From assembly GCA_964444665.1 (NCBI GenBank), contig CAYUIE010000005.1, positions 124,001-188,000 of the forward strand: 64,000 nucleotides of DNA, read 5' to 3'. Position numbers and translations under genes: made by a program. This document shows, piece after piece, positions 40,306-48,965 of the stretch. Each line of letters begins with the position of its first letter. Position 1 is the first letter of the stretch. The notes below the pieces were generated by a model, which was not told where the DNA came from, searched no databases, and saw only the letters and a program-made list of their open reading frames with translations. Origin of the DNA: CAYZTY01 sp964444665. Lineage in GTDB: Bacteria > Planctomycetota > Phycisphaerae > Sedimentisphaerales > CAYZTY01.

Positions 40306-42919
40306 TTCGATTGTAACATCGCTGGTCAAATGGATTTTGTCGCTTCGCTATGATATTAAGATAAGCGGGACCGAATCAATCTCGGCCGGCCAAAGAAAAG
40401 GAATTGTTTTTCTGCCGAACCATCCGGCCCTGATCGACCCTGTTATTCTCTATTCTTATCTGCACGGCGAGTTTTCGCCGAAGGGTTTCGGCGACCAGGA
40501 CCAGGTGGACAGACCCTTTATAAGATTTTTCGCGCGGCGCTGGGGCGTTCGCACAATACCAAGTGTCGACAAATATGGTCCGGCGGCGAAAAAAAAGATA
40601 GAAACAATACTGGATGAAACCATTGAAGGCCTAAGGGCCGGTGACAATCTTCTGCTGTGGCCCGCGGGACGGGTGTATCGAAGTTATCTCGAGAGTCTCG
40701 GCGCCAATAGCGCGGTTGAGAAAATCCTCGCCAAATGTCCCGATGTGCGTATTGTGCTTGTGCGTACTCGAGGACTGTGGGGCAGCGGCTTTAGCTGGGC
40801 AGGCGGAAAAGAGCCGAAGGTGCTTAAAGTGCTTGGCAGAGGATTTTTAAGACTCCTTGCAAGCGGGATATTTTTTGCGCCGCGTCGCAGGATTACGATT
40901 GAATTTTACGAACCGAAGGATTTGCCGCCAGACGCCGACCGAAACACGTTCAACCGTTTTCTGGAAAACTACTACAATGAAGACGCCGCTGCGAATACAT
41001 ACGTGCCCTATACAATCTGGGAAAAAGGCCGAACACGGGTTCGGCCGGAACCTTCTAAGGCAATACTGAAAGGTGATTATTCGTCCGTGCCGGAGACGAC
41101 CCGAAATATAGTTGCTAAAAAGCTTTCCGAGATGACGGGAGTTACAAAATTAAATGACGAGGATTACCTGGCAGCGGACCTTGGGATGGACAGCCTGGTG
41201 AGAATGGATTTGCTGCTCTGGCTGGAACAGGAATTCGGATTTCAGCAGGCCGATGCGGACGCTATGCAGACCGTCGGCGATGTTATGCTGGCGGCGTGCG
41301 GAGAATTTGTTTACCTCAGTTCGACAGGCTTAAAACTCGTACCGCCACGCTGGTTCAAAGACCAAACCCGAAAAAGGATTGCGATATCAGACGGCGATTC
41401 GGTGGCACAAATCTTTTTAGAACAAGCGGCAAGGCATCCGAGCAAGGCGGTCACTGCCGACCAGCTAAGCGGAGTCAAAACATATCGTGATATCATTATA
41501 GCGTGTATGGTTCTTAAACCGGTTATCGAATCGTTCAAGGATGATTGCATCGGCATAATGCTGCCTGCCTCCGCTGGCGCCGGAATTTTTTATTTGGCTG
41601 TACTGTTCGCGGGCAAGACGCCGGTGATGGTGAACTGGACTGCTGGTGTGCGGAATATAAAATCCTCTCTTGATACGGCGGGCGTTGGTTACATTCTCAC
41701 ATCGAAAGTCCTGGTCGACAGAATCGCTATGCAGGGGATTGACCTTTCCGGGATAAATGAGAGTTTGGTATTCGCTGAGGAGCTTGCGGGAAAAATCAGC
41801 AAAACAGCTAAGTTAAAGGCGTGGCTGATGGGACATATAAGCTGGTCCTGGCTTTATAAAGCTAAGGTTCCGGAAACGGCGGTGGTTTTGTTTACCAGTG
41901 GTTCGGAAACGTCGCCGAAGGCGGTCCCTTTGACTCATAGAAATCTAATCGCCAATTTACGGGACGTTCTTAGCGTTGTAAAGATTTATCAAAATGATAA
42001 GCTGATTGGCTTTCTGCCGCCCTTTCATTCGTTCGGGCTTACGGTTACTATGCTGCTGCCTTTGTGCGGGGCTGCGCAGATTGTTTATCATTCCAATCCT
42101 ACCGAGGCGGACAGGTTAGCAAAAATAATAGAAGCGTACAAAGTTACAATTCTTTTGGGGACGCCTACTTTTCTGGGCGGTATTGTACGCGTGGCCGATG
42201 AAGAGCAATTATCATCCCTTCGGCTTGCAGTAACGGGTGCGGAGAAGTGCCCGGAAAAGGTTTACGATGGGCTAAAAGCCAAGAGCAAACATGCGGTTAT
42301 TCTCGAAGGTTACGGCGTTACCGAGTGCTCGCCTATTATATCAATTAATGAAGAAGATAGGCCGCGTCAGTTTACGATTGGTAAGGTTCTGCCCGGCCTG
42401 GAATATGAGCTCCTCTCGCCGGAAGATTTCAGGTCGGCCGAAAGACCGGGCAAGGGAATACTGCTGGTTCGAGGTGAAAGTGTTTTCGGCGGCTATCTTA
42501 ATTACGACGGCAAATCACCATTCGTGGAGGTTAATAAAAAGAGCTGGTACAACACGGGCGATTTGGTGAATGTTGATGCTGATGGAATACTTACGTTCGT
42601 CGGTCGGCTGAAAAGGTTTGTCAAGTTAGGCGGTGAAATGGTTTCCTTGCCTGCGATTGAACAGGTATTAAACGAGAATTTCGCAAGCGGAGAAGATCAA
42701 GGGCCGGTGTTGGCGGTTGAGGCGGCAGAGGAGGAAAGGCCGGTGCTGACACTTTTTACTACGCTGGATATTGATTTGGAGACAGCCAACGGCAAAATCC
42801 GCCAGGCCGGACTCTCAGGTCTGCACAGTATTCGCAGGGTCATCAAGCTGGATGAGATACCGCTTCTCGGCACAGGCAAAACGAACTACCGCGCACTGAA
42901 GCAGATGCTTCGTGAATAA
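40298..42919 (+). CDS. Fused acyltransferase / acyl carrier / acyl-ACP synthetase (Aas-like)
   Basis: An 873-residue fusion. Residues about 20-205 are a PlsC-type acyltransferase with NHPALIDP at 41-48 (H42 and D47 of the HX4D motif) and WPAGRVYRS (about 121-129) in place of the usual EGTR block. Residues about 255-345 are an acyl carrier domain with the phosphopantetheine Ser299 in LGMDSL. Residues about 370-870 are an AMP-forming ligase with VLFTSGSETSPKAVPLTHRN (about 530) and a C-terminal YNTGDLVNVDADGIL (about 750). E. coli Aas lacks the internal carrier domain. Together with the preceding LplT-like transporter it should activate fatty acids and re-acylate lysophospholipids at the inner membrane. 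Confidence 0.88.
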   Translation: MIDSIVTSLVKWILSLRYDIKISGTESISAGQRKGIVFLPNHPALIDPVILYSYLHGEFSPKGFGDQDQVDRPFIRFFARRWGVRTIPSVDKYGPAAKKKIETILDETIEGLRAGDNLLLWPAGRVYRSYLESLGANSAVEKILAKCPDVRIVLVRTRGLWGSGFSWAGGKEPKVLKVLGRGFLRLLASGIFFAPRRRITIEFYEPKDLPPDADRNTFNRFLENYYNEDAAANTYVPYTIWEKGRTRVRPEPSKAILKGDYSSVPETTRNIVAKKLSEMTGVTKLNDEDYLAADLGMDSLVRMDLLLWLEQEFGFQQADADAMQTVGDVMLAACGEFVYLSSTGLKLVPPRWFKDQTRKRIAISDGDSVAQIFLEQAARHPSKAVTADQLSGVKTYRDIIIACMVLKPVIESFKDDCIGIMLPASAGAGIFYLAVLFAGKTPVMVNWTAGVRNIKSSLDTAGVGYILTSKVLVDRIAMQGIDLSGINESLVFAEELAGKISKTAKLKAWLMGHISWSWLYKAKVPETAVVLFTSGSETSPKAVPLTHRNLIANLRDVLSVVKIYQNDKLIGFLPPFHSFGLTVTMLLPLCGAAQIVYHSNPTEADRLAKIIEAYKVTILLGTPTFLGGIVRVADEEQLSSLRLAVTGAEKCPEKVYDGLKAKSKHAVILEGYGVTECSPIISINEEDRPRQFTIGKVLPGLEYELLSPEDFRSAERPGKGILLVRGESVFGGYLNYDGKSPFVEVNKKSWYNTGDLVNVDADGILTFVGRLKRFVKLGGEMVSLPAIEQVLNENFASGEDQGPVLAVEAAEEERPVLTLFTTLDIDLETANGKIRQAGLSGLHSIRRVIKLDEIPLLGTGKTNYRALKQMLRE

Positions 42920-42943
42920 CCTTTAAGACTTTACCGAAAAACC

Positions 42944-42972
42944 TTGACTTCAATAGTGTATGAAAACATACT
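42944..42972 (+). promoter_or_regulatory. Promoter with overlapping inverted repeat, GH29 gene
   Basis: TTGACT (42944-42949) and CATACT (42967-42972) have 17-bp spacing. GTATG-aaaa-CATAC (42958-42971) overlaps the -10 box and could be a small operator. Confidence 0.5.
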
Positions 42973-43002
42973 TTTTGTAATTGGACCGAGGAGAAGCTCG
43001 CT

Positions 43003-44313
43003 ATGGCAAAAAAGATAAGGCCCGATATGGATTGGTGGACTGAGGCCCGCTTCGGTATGTTTATTCACTGGGGCCTTTATGCTTTGCCAGCACGCCACGA
43101 ATGGATTAAGAATCGTGAACGTATCAGCGATAAAGACTACAAAAAGTACTTTGACTTGTTCAATCCCGACTTATATGAGCCGAGGCAATGGGCCCGAATG
43201 GCAAGAGAAGCGGGAATGAAATATTTCGTTATCACTACCAAACATCACGAGGGCTTTTGTCTTTGGAATTCCAAATATACCGATTATAAAGCTACAAACA
43301 CGCCCTATGGCAAAGATATTCTAAAGCCGATGGTCAGGGCCTTCAGGGATGAGGGCCTTCGCGTCGGCTTTTATTATTCCCTGCTTGACTGGCATCATCC
43401 GGAGTATCCCGTCGATGCGCACCATCCGATGCACGATAACGAGGCGTTTAGAAAAAAGGCGGGAAAAAGAGACGTCAGGAAATACGCTAAGTATATGCAC
43501 AACCAGGTGCGCGAGTTATTGACGCAATTCGGAAAGATTGATTGTATCTTTTTCGATTTTTCCTTCCCCGGCCCCGACGGCAAAGGCAGGGACGACTGGC
43601 AGTCCGAGAAGCTGCTTAATATGACCCGGCAGCTCCAGCCTCATATTATTGTAAATGACAGGTTAGATCTGGCCGACGTGCCCGGCGGCTGGGACTTCAA
43701 AACACCTGAGCAGTTTATGCCCCGCGAGTGGGTGAAAGTAAAGGGCAGGCCCGTTCCCTGGGAAACCTGCCAGACCTTCTCAGGCTCCTGGGGTTATCAT
43801 CGGGACGAATGTGCCTGGAAAAGTGTCCGGCAGCTTCTCGTTCTGCTTATAGAAACGGTCAGCAAGGGAGGTAATTTACTCCTGAACGTTGGTCCTACTG
43901 CGCGGGGTACGTTCGATGAGCGAGCGGTAGACCGGCTAAGCGGAATCGGCAAATGGATGAGGCTGCACGGCCGGGCCGTTTACGGCTGCACACAGGCACC
44001 GAAAAGGTTTCAACCGCCCGACAATTGTATCCTGACATATAATCAAAAAGCCGAACGTCTTTACGTGCATCTGATTGATTGGCCGATGGGCGAGCTGCAG
44101 ATGGATGGCTTTGCCGGAAAGGTGAAATACGCCCAACTGCTGAACGACGCATCCGAAATAAAAATGGCCGGCCGGCCTGACTGGCAGGCACATCTCGAAA
44201 GCATCCCGAAAAGCACACTTACCCTTCAATTGCCGATAGTGAAACCCGATGTAACGATTCCGGTAATAGAGCTTTTCCTCCGTAAGTCCACTAAGGGACG
44301 CCTTACGGCGTAG
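43003..44313 (+). CDS. GH29 alpha-L-fucosidase, apparently cytosolic
   Basis: A 436-residue retaining exo-fucosidase of glycoside hydrolase family 29. The N-terminal catalytic barrel starts WWTEARFGMFIHWGLYALPARHEW (about 10-33), followed by YFVITTKHHEGFCLWNSKYTDYKATNTPYGKD (about 75-106). Then comes IDCIFFDFSFPGPDG, where the Asp of FFDF is at the position of the catalytic nucleophile, and WETCQTFSGSWGYH. There is no signal peptide, so the substrate would have to be imported first. A short C-terminal beta-domain of about 90 residues follows. It has its own promoter. GH29 genes are frequent in marine planctomycetes feeding on fucoidan-type polysaccharides. Confidence 0.93.
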   Translation: MAKKIRPDMDWWTEARFGMFIHWGLYALPARHEWIKNRERISDKDYKKYFDLFNPDLYEPRQWARMAREAGMKYFVITTKHHEGFCLWNSKYTDYKATNTPYGKDILKPMVRAFRDEGLRVGFYYSLLDWHHPEYPVDAHHPMHDNEAFRKKAGKRDVRKYAKYMHNQVRELLTQFGKIDCIFFDFSFPGPDGKGRDDWQSEKLLNMTRQLQPHIIVNDRLDLADVPGGWDFKTPEQFMPREWVKVKGRPVPWETCQTFSGSWGYHRDECAWKSVRQLLVLLIETVSKGGNLLLNVGPTARGTFDERAVDRLSGIGKWMRLHGRAVYGCTQAPKRFQPPDNCILTYNQKAERLYVHLIDWPMGELQMDGFAGKVKYAQLLNDASEIKMAGRPDWQAHLESIPKSTLTLQLPIVKPDVTIPVIELFLRKSTKGRLTA

Positions 44314-44318
44314 TCCCT
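44294..44318 (+). terminator. Hairpin at the GH29 stop codon
   Basis: AGGGAC-GCC pairs with GGC-G-(ta)-GTCCCT around TTAC. The TAG stop of the fucosidase lies within its 3' arm. There is no T-tract of quality behind it, so termination is uncertain. Confidence 0.4.
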
Positions 44319-44508
44319 AAAACTGAAACTTGGATTAGCCTTTGGCGCGTTATGGCTTAGCGAAACAGAGCCAATAGACGTTTAAAAAACTATCCTCGCC
44401 TTGGCTTTCTAATTTTTCAAGAAAACAAGAGGAATTTGTCGATTAAAAAGTAGCAACAGGTGAAAAGTCAATGTATGCCTGACTTTATCATTGAGGGTGG
44501 GACATACC

Positions 44509-44718
44509 ATGGCCATCTACATTGTTAAGTTGAATTCTACTGCGGCAGGTGTGGACATATTAGAAATACCAAGTGATGAAGAATACGAAATAGGCCAGAT
44601 TATCGCAATAAAAGCAGACCGGACCACAACCTATAACAGTACAGATGGACGCAGCGTGACCGTAATACCCGGTTTACAGTTAGGCGGCACAGTTGTGGAA
44701 AAGCGCTTAAAAAACTGA
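44509..44718 (+). CDS. Small hypothetical protein (69 aa)
   Basis: I do not recognise this 69-residue product (MAIYIVKLNSTAAGVDILE onward). It is mixed alpha/beta in composition with no signal peptide. The GAGGGTGGG in front of the ATG at 44509 is a plausible ribosome site; the frame opens six codons earlier at a GTG. It lies between the fucosidase and the tRNA gene. Coding status is moderate. Confidence 0.5.
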   Translation: MAIYIVKLNSTAAGVDILEIPSDEEYEIGQIIAIKADRTTTYNSTDGRSVTVIPGLQLGGTVVEKRLKN

Positions 44719-44851
44719 AGAAGTCATATCCGCGTAGACAAAACTACCTTTAACCATTTCAATTTTTTATTAACACTCGGCAGGTAGATACGGTCACAAA
44801 CAGGTCATTTGGCCGGTAATCAATTGAAAATAGTAAACAATCAATAAAGAG

Positions 44852-44936
44852 TGCCCAGGACTGGATTCGAACCAGCACGAGCCTAAGCCCACCAGCCCCT
44901 CAAGCTGGCGCGTCTGCCAAATTCCGCCACCTGGGC
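44852..44936 (-). tRNA. tRNA-Leu (GAG)
   Basis: An 85-base type II tRNA. The acceptor arms GCCCAGG and CCTGGGC pair perfectly, with A as discriminator. The anticodon stem CCAGC/GCTGG encloses the loop TTGAGGG, giving anticodon GAG. A long variable arm follows, and the T-arm contains GGTTCGAATCC. The 3' CCA is not encoded. It lies next to the queE-queC operon on the same strand. Leu-GAG tRNA is not a queuosine substrate, since that requires GUN anticodons. Confidence 0.95.
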
Positions 44937-45004
44937 GTTTGAATTGATAATTGATTATTGACTATTGATTATTAATTGTCAATGAAGAACTGGGCCGGGC
45001 TCGA

Positions 45005-45685
45005 TTAGATGTCCTTCTGATAATTCCAAAGCTGAATTTGCAGACGCTGGCAAAAAGCAAAACCAGTTTGTTTGCACATTTCGACCACTATTTCTGATTT
45101 TTCCGCAAGTTCATCCCGCATAGCTGCCTGCGGCATCAACATCACTTTTTCCGGTTTTATGTTTCCAACTTTCTGTATTGTTTGGTTTATCTCTTCGAGG
45201 TCATCCTGCGAGTCCACAACAAATTTCAACTGGTATTCATAATTATCAATAAGCTGCCGAAGCGCAGCTAAATCCAACCGTAACTTCTCATGAACGGCGG
45301 CAAGTTCCGGGTCGTCCGGCGAAGAATTTGAAAGCTTCGGGCTGATACTCATCAAATCGCAGGGTAAATCCGGCACATATACAGTACCTGCTGTTTCGAT
45401 TGTTATGTGTTTGTTAAAAACTTTTAGCTTTTCCAGCAATTCCGGCAGCTCCGGATTTATCATCGGCTCGCCGCCGGTTATTACAACGTATTGGCAAGGC
45501 CAACTCTGAATCGTATTGACAATCTCCGCTATGCCGTAATTATGGCCTGATTTTTCTTCCCAGGCAAATTTCGTATCGCACCATCGGCATCGCAACAGAC
45601 AACCTGCAAAACGTACAAAAACACTCGGGACACCAACTAACCGCCCCTCTCCCTGTAAAGAATAGAATATTTCGTTTGTCAGCAT
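45005..45685 (-). CDS. queE: 7-carboxy-7-deazaguanine synthase QueE
   Basis: Radical-SAM enzyme that rearranges 6-carboxy-tetrahydropterin to 7-carboxy-7-deazaguanine. The 226 residues start with EIFYSLQGEGRLVGVPSVFVRFAGCLLRCRWCDTKFAWE. The cluster-binding CLLRCRWC fits the CX3CX2C motif, and VVITGGEPMI holds the SAM-binding GGE motif. It overlaps queC by 7 bases and is translated after it. It forms an operon with queC; queF lies divergently just beyond. Confidence 0.95.
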   Translation of the reverse strand: MLTNEIFYSLQGEGRLVGVPSVFVRFAGCLLRCRWCDTKFAWEEKSGHNYGIAEIVNTIQSWPCQYVVITGGEPMINPELPELLEKLKVFNKHITIETAGTVYVPDLPCDLMSISPKLSNSSPDDPELAAVHEKLRLDLAALRQLIDNYEYQLKFVVDSQDDLEEINQTIQKVGNIKPEKVMLMPQAAMRDELAEKSEIVVEMCKQTGFAFCQRLQIQLWNYQKDI

Positions 45686-46398
45686 TGTTTTTGTCTTTCA
45701 TATATTGTGTTTTGGTATTCGATCGGGTCTTCCAGACCTGCTTCAGCAAAACCCTTTAATCTTAGTCTGCAGGAATCGCACCGGCCGCAGCTTCTTCCCT
45801 GCTTGTCGGGGTCGTAACAACTATGCGTAAGCGAAAAATCAACACCAAGCTCCCTGCCCCGCTGGATAATCTGAGCCTTACTCATATCGATAATCGGAGT
45901 ATGTACCGTATATTCTCCCTTTGCCTGCACGGCAGCGGCCGTGGCAAGATTCGCCATCTTTTCGAATGCCTCTATGAACCCGGCTCTGCAGTCCGGATAG
46001 CCGCTGTAATCAATCGCGTTTACTCCGATGAAAATATCGAATGCCCCCAGGACTTCCGCCCAGGCAAGGGCGTAACTTAGAAAAATAGTATTTCGTGCCG
46101 GTACGTATGTTATTGGAATCTGATTCCGCTTTCGGCCTGTTTTTGGCACCTCGATGCCATGCTCCGTAAGCGCCGAGCCGCCAATACACCCGAGGTCTAT
46201 ATCGATAATTCGGTGCTCCCTAACCTTGAATGACGCTGCTATTGTCTTTGCAGCCTCGATTTCCTGCGCGTGTCGCTGGCCGTAGCGAATACTCAGCGCA
46301 TAACATTCATAATCCTCGGCGGCGGCAATTGCCAGCGTCGTGGCGGAATCCATTCCGCCGCTCAGCAGAACAACCGCTTTTTTCTTTATGCTTTCCAT
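45679..46398 (-). CDS. queC: 7-cyano-7-deazaguanine synthase QueC
   Basis: ATP-dependent conversion of 7-carboxy-7-deazaguanine to preQ0. The PP-loop VVLLSGGMDSATTLAIA is near the N-terminus, and the C-terminal zinc motif CYDPDKQGRSCGRCDSCRLR is intact. About 239 residues from the ATG at 46398, which has GGAG in front; a GTG three codons upstream overlaps that site. It is divergent from queF, with a 73-bp intergenic region that should hold both promoters. No preQ1 riboswitch is recognisable there. Confidence 0.96.
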   Translation of the reverse strand: MESIKKKAVVLLSGGMDSATTLAIAAAEDYECYALSIRYGQRHAQEIEAAKTIAASFKVREHRIIDIDLGCIGGSALTEHGIEVPKTGRKRNQIPITYVPARNTIFLSYALAWAEVLGAFDIFIGVNAIDYSGYPDCRAGFIEAFEKMANLATAAAVQAKGEYTVHTPIIDMSKAQIIQRGRELGVDFSLTHSCYDPDKQGRSCGRCDSCRLRLKGFAEAGLEDPIEYQNTIYERQKQC

Positions 46399-46471
46399 CA
46401 GCTCCACTTGTAAGTAAATCTCATCTGGCGTATATTATACAGACAGCGTAGTTTGTGTGAAGGAAAAAGCA

Positions 46472-46822
46472 ATGGACAAAAAGCCTGAATTGGATTTATT
46501 CGATAATCCTCGGCCGCTGCGCGACTATACGATAACGATTAACTGCCCAGAGTTTACAAGCCTGTGTCCCAGGACTGGACAGCCGGACTTCGGCGATATT
46601 ATTGTTGAATACTGTCCCGATAAACTCTGCATCGAGCTTAAAAGCCTTAAGTTCTATATGCAAAGCTATCGCAATAAAGGCGTTTTCTACGAGGCGCTGA
46701 CCAACGAGATACTGGACGATTTGACCAAGGCCTGCAAACCCCGCTGGATGACGGTAACGTCGCGTTTCAGCCCCCGCGGCGGAATAACAACACAGGTCAA
46801 AGCAGAGTATAAGGCCGGCTAA
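46472..46822 (+). CDS. queF: NADPH-dependent preQ0 reductase QueF
   Basis: Reduces preQ0 to preQ1, the form inserted into tRNA. The 116-residue product is the short, single-domain type. The catalytic Cys is in FTSLCPRTGQPDFGDI (about 29-44). The QueF motif ELKSLKFYMQSYRNKG (about 56-71) holds the NADPH-interacting Glu, and FYEALTNEI follows. The start at 46472 follows AAGGA by 7 bases; the frame opens 5 codons earlier at GTG. It overlaps, tail to tail, the next gene by a few bases. Together with QueD, QueE and QueC it completes preQ1 synthesis in this window; tgt and queA are elsewhere. Confidence 0.95.
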   Translation: MDKKPELDLFDNPRPLRDYTITINCPEFTSLCPRTGQPDFGDIIVEYCPDKLCIELKSLKFYMQSYRNKGVFYEALTNEILDDLTKACKPRWMTVTSRFSPRGGITTQVKAEYKAG

Positions 46823-48693
46823 TAAAGTTTTCCCAGTTGAGCGAAATCCTTAAAGTCCACATCGTCTATGTGGTCGAGGTCTGCCCCGCCGCACCAGTTG
46901 TTGCCGGCCTCGCAGCCGACAGCTAACCAGTAGTTTACAAACTCCGCTAAATCACTCAAATCTACAGAACAATCATAAGTTAATGGATTCGGATTCGCAT
47001 CATAACCGATGTCTATCGCAGGATTATTCTGTTCGATTAAAAATAGATATATGCAATATGCGGGAGTATTTAGCGGATTACTTTCCAGTCGAAGCTGGGT
47101 CAGGCTTAGTTGTGATACCGCCGAGATGTCACTGACCTGATTATCGAACAGATTCAGCCATGACAAATTCATCAGTTGCGATAGTGTCGAGATATTTTCA
47201 ACCTGATTGTCCGGCAGTTCCAGCCAGCACAGGTTCCTTGCGTATTCCAGCCCGGCGGTGTCGGTGATTCCTTTTTGGCTGGCATTTAGTTGAATCAACT
47301 CAAGCACTTCACCAAAATTAGGGTCGCTGACACTTAATTTTACCCCAACCGCCGCCTTAAGATTGGGGTCAGCAAAATCCACGACACAGTCATCTCCTGG
47401 ATTTGGATTAGGCTCGTAAGTAAGATTTATACCGGGATTATTCTCAATTATCATCGGCAGATACTCGCAATACGCGGCCCTGTCCAGCGGATTGTCATTA
47501 AGATATAAAACCATCAGGTTCTTTAGCTTTGCTAAAGGCCAGATGTCACTTATCAGATTTTCGTCCAGATACAATTGAGTCAAATTGGCGGCATACTCGA
47601 GGCCGGCAAGGTTGTTTATACCGCAGGAATTGGCATCGAGATTGGTTAGGGAAAGAATGTCTGTAGTGTTAGGCTCTGAAACTCCCAGCTCGGCAGCTAT
47701 TGCCGTTTTCAGATTTATATCAGCAAAATCTATTAATGTAGCATCGGTGCTGTAGCTGAAAATATCACCCGCCTCGAATGTACACGGGTCGGTTCTGTGC
47801 TTCCAGGTAATCGTCACATTCGGCCCGTCAATTTCCACGAGTATATATCCTTGATGCCCCTGCGTAATATCCTCATGGTCAACTCGCAGCGGTATCCACG
47901 AGCTGTTATCGCCGTCGAAGTCATCGCCGCTGTAGAAAAGTTCACCTCCACCGATTGTAATAATATGGTGTATATCATTGTTTGGATTTCCATCGCCGTC
48001 ATCAATTCTTGCGTGGTCATAACTATGGTCATGGCCGCAGAAATAGACCCGCCCACCTTCGGAGGCGACGCTTTCCCAGAAAGCATCTCTCTCGTTTGTG
48101 TATAAATCCAGACAGTCCCAACGGTGCAGCTTAAAAGCAGGCTCATGTCCGAACACAAAAACATGAGGCTTTGTGTTAGCTACAAACTGCGCGTCCAGCC
48201 AGGCCTGGTTTACACGATGGCTGGTTACGTACTGGTCGAGCCCTACAATGAAAGCGTTTTTGTGTGTAAATGAAAAAGTGACATTTTCTTCGCCGGCCGG
48301 TCCGTTGTCCGGCAGGGCGTAATCTCCCGAGAAAACATCGTCCCAGTTTGCCTTGGGACCGCTATCGTGATTGCCTCGAATCGGATACACACCTATATTG
48401 GCATCGTAAAGCGGACCCATTATATCTCGCCAATGGAGTAGCTGCGATTTAAACGTGCCTTGACCGGAAGAATTATCAACAAGGTCGCCCGAAACAAAAA
48501 TAAAATCCGCACCTTCCTCAATAGTGGCCTGCACAATTTCGATAAGCATATCACTGTTGACGCCGTTGCCGTCATAACCCTGCGTGTCTGAAGTCACAAC
48601 ATATCGGAAGCTGTCGGCATAAATCGGTACAGTAGAAGATGTGAAAATAACTAATAACAAAGTCGCGGATGAAATTAGACGGGCTCTTTTCAT
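46819..48693 (-). CDS. Secreted metallophosphoesterase with leucine-rich repeats and dockerin-like tail
   Basis: A 624-residue exported protein. A signal peptide (MKRARLISSATLLLVIFTS) is followed by a calcineurin-type phosphoesterase (about 28-300) with VTSDTQGYD, FVSGDLVDN, IRGNHDSG and CGHDHSYDH. Then come two blocks of internalin-like leucine-rich repeats (about 320-420 and 430-560), each opening with FAD-NLKAA(V/I) and running NLTQLYLDENLISDI. The C-terminus is DLSDLAEFVNYWLAVGC through GADLDHIDDVDFKDFAQLGKLY, which resembles a dockerin type I, with Asp-rich loops. The first D-x-H of the phosphoesterase reads SDTQ, so metal binding may be altered. The start at 48693 places the signal peptide at the N-terminus. 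Its substrate is unknown. Confidence 0.82.
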   Translation of the reverse strand: MKRARLISSATLLLVIFTSSTVPIYADSFRYVVTSDTQGYDGNGVNSDMLIEIVQATIEEGADFIFVSGDLVDNSSGQGTFKSQLLHWRDIMGPLYDANIGVYPIRGNHDSGPKANWDDVFSGDYALPDNGPAGEENVTFSFTHKNAFIVGLDQYVTSHRVNQAWLDAQFVANTKPHVFVFGHEPAFKLHRWDCLDLYTNERDAFWESVASEGGRVYFCGHDHSYDHARIDDGDGNPNNDIHHIITIGGGELFYSGDDFDGDNSSWIPLRVDHEDITQGHQGYILVEIDGPNVTITWKHRTDPCTFEAGDIFSYSTDATLIDFADINLKTAIAAELGVSEPNTTDILSLTNLDANSCGINNLAGLEYAANLTQLYLDENLISDIWPLAKLKNLMVLYLNDNPLDRAAYCEYLPMIIENNPGINLTYEPNPNPGDDCVVDFADPNLKAAVGVKLSVSDPNFGEVLELIQLNASQKGITDTAGLEYARNLCWLELPDNQVENISTLSQLMNLSWLNLFDNQVSDISAVSQLSLTQLRLESNPLNTPAYCIYLFLIEQNNPAIDIGYDANPNPLTYDCSVDLSDLAEFVNYWLAVGCEAGNNWCGGADLDHIDDVDFKDFAQLGKLY

Positions 48694-48965
48694 CACCTGT
48701 TTACCTCTCGTAAACAATTATATTATAGCTACTTCTGTAACTAAAGTCAAGAGTATGGAATTTACACTAAGGATTCGAAAATAGCCGTTTGACCGCTTTT
48801 TAAGGCGACATTGCAGCTAAAAAGGTTTTTGTTGATTCAAGAACTCTTTTCGATAATATAAGGCGGTACTGTCTCGATAAAAGGCTATCGGTCGAAAAAT
48901 AATCAAAGGTCAGAAAGACATGCGGTGGCAGCTACAAAAAGACTAATGAGAAATCAGGAAAACCA

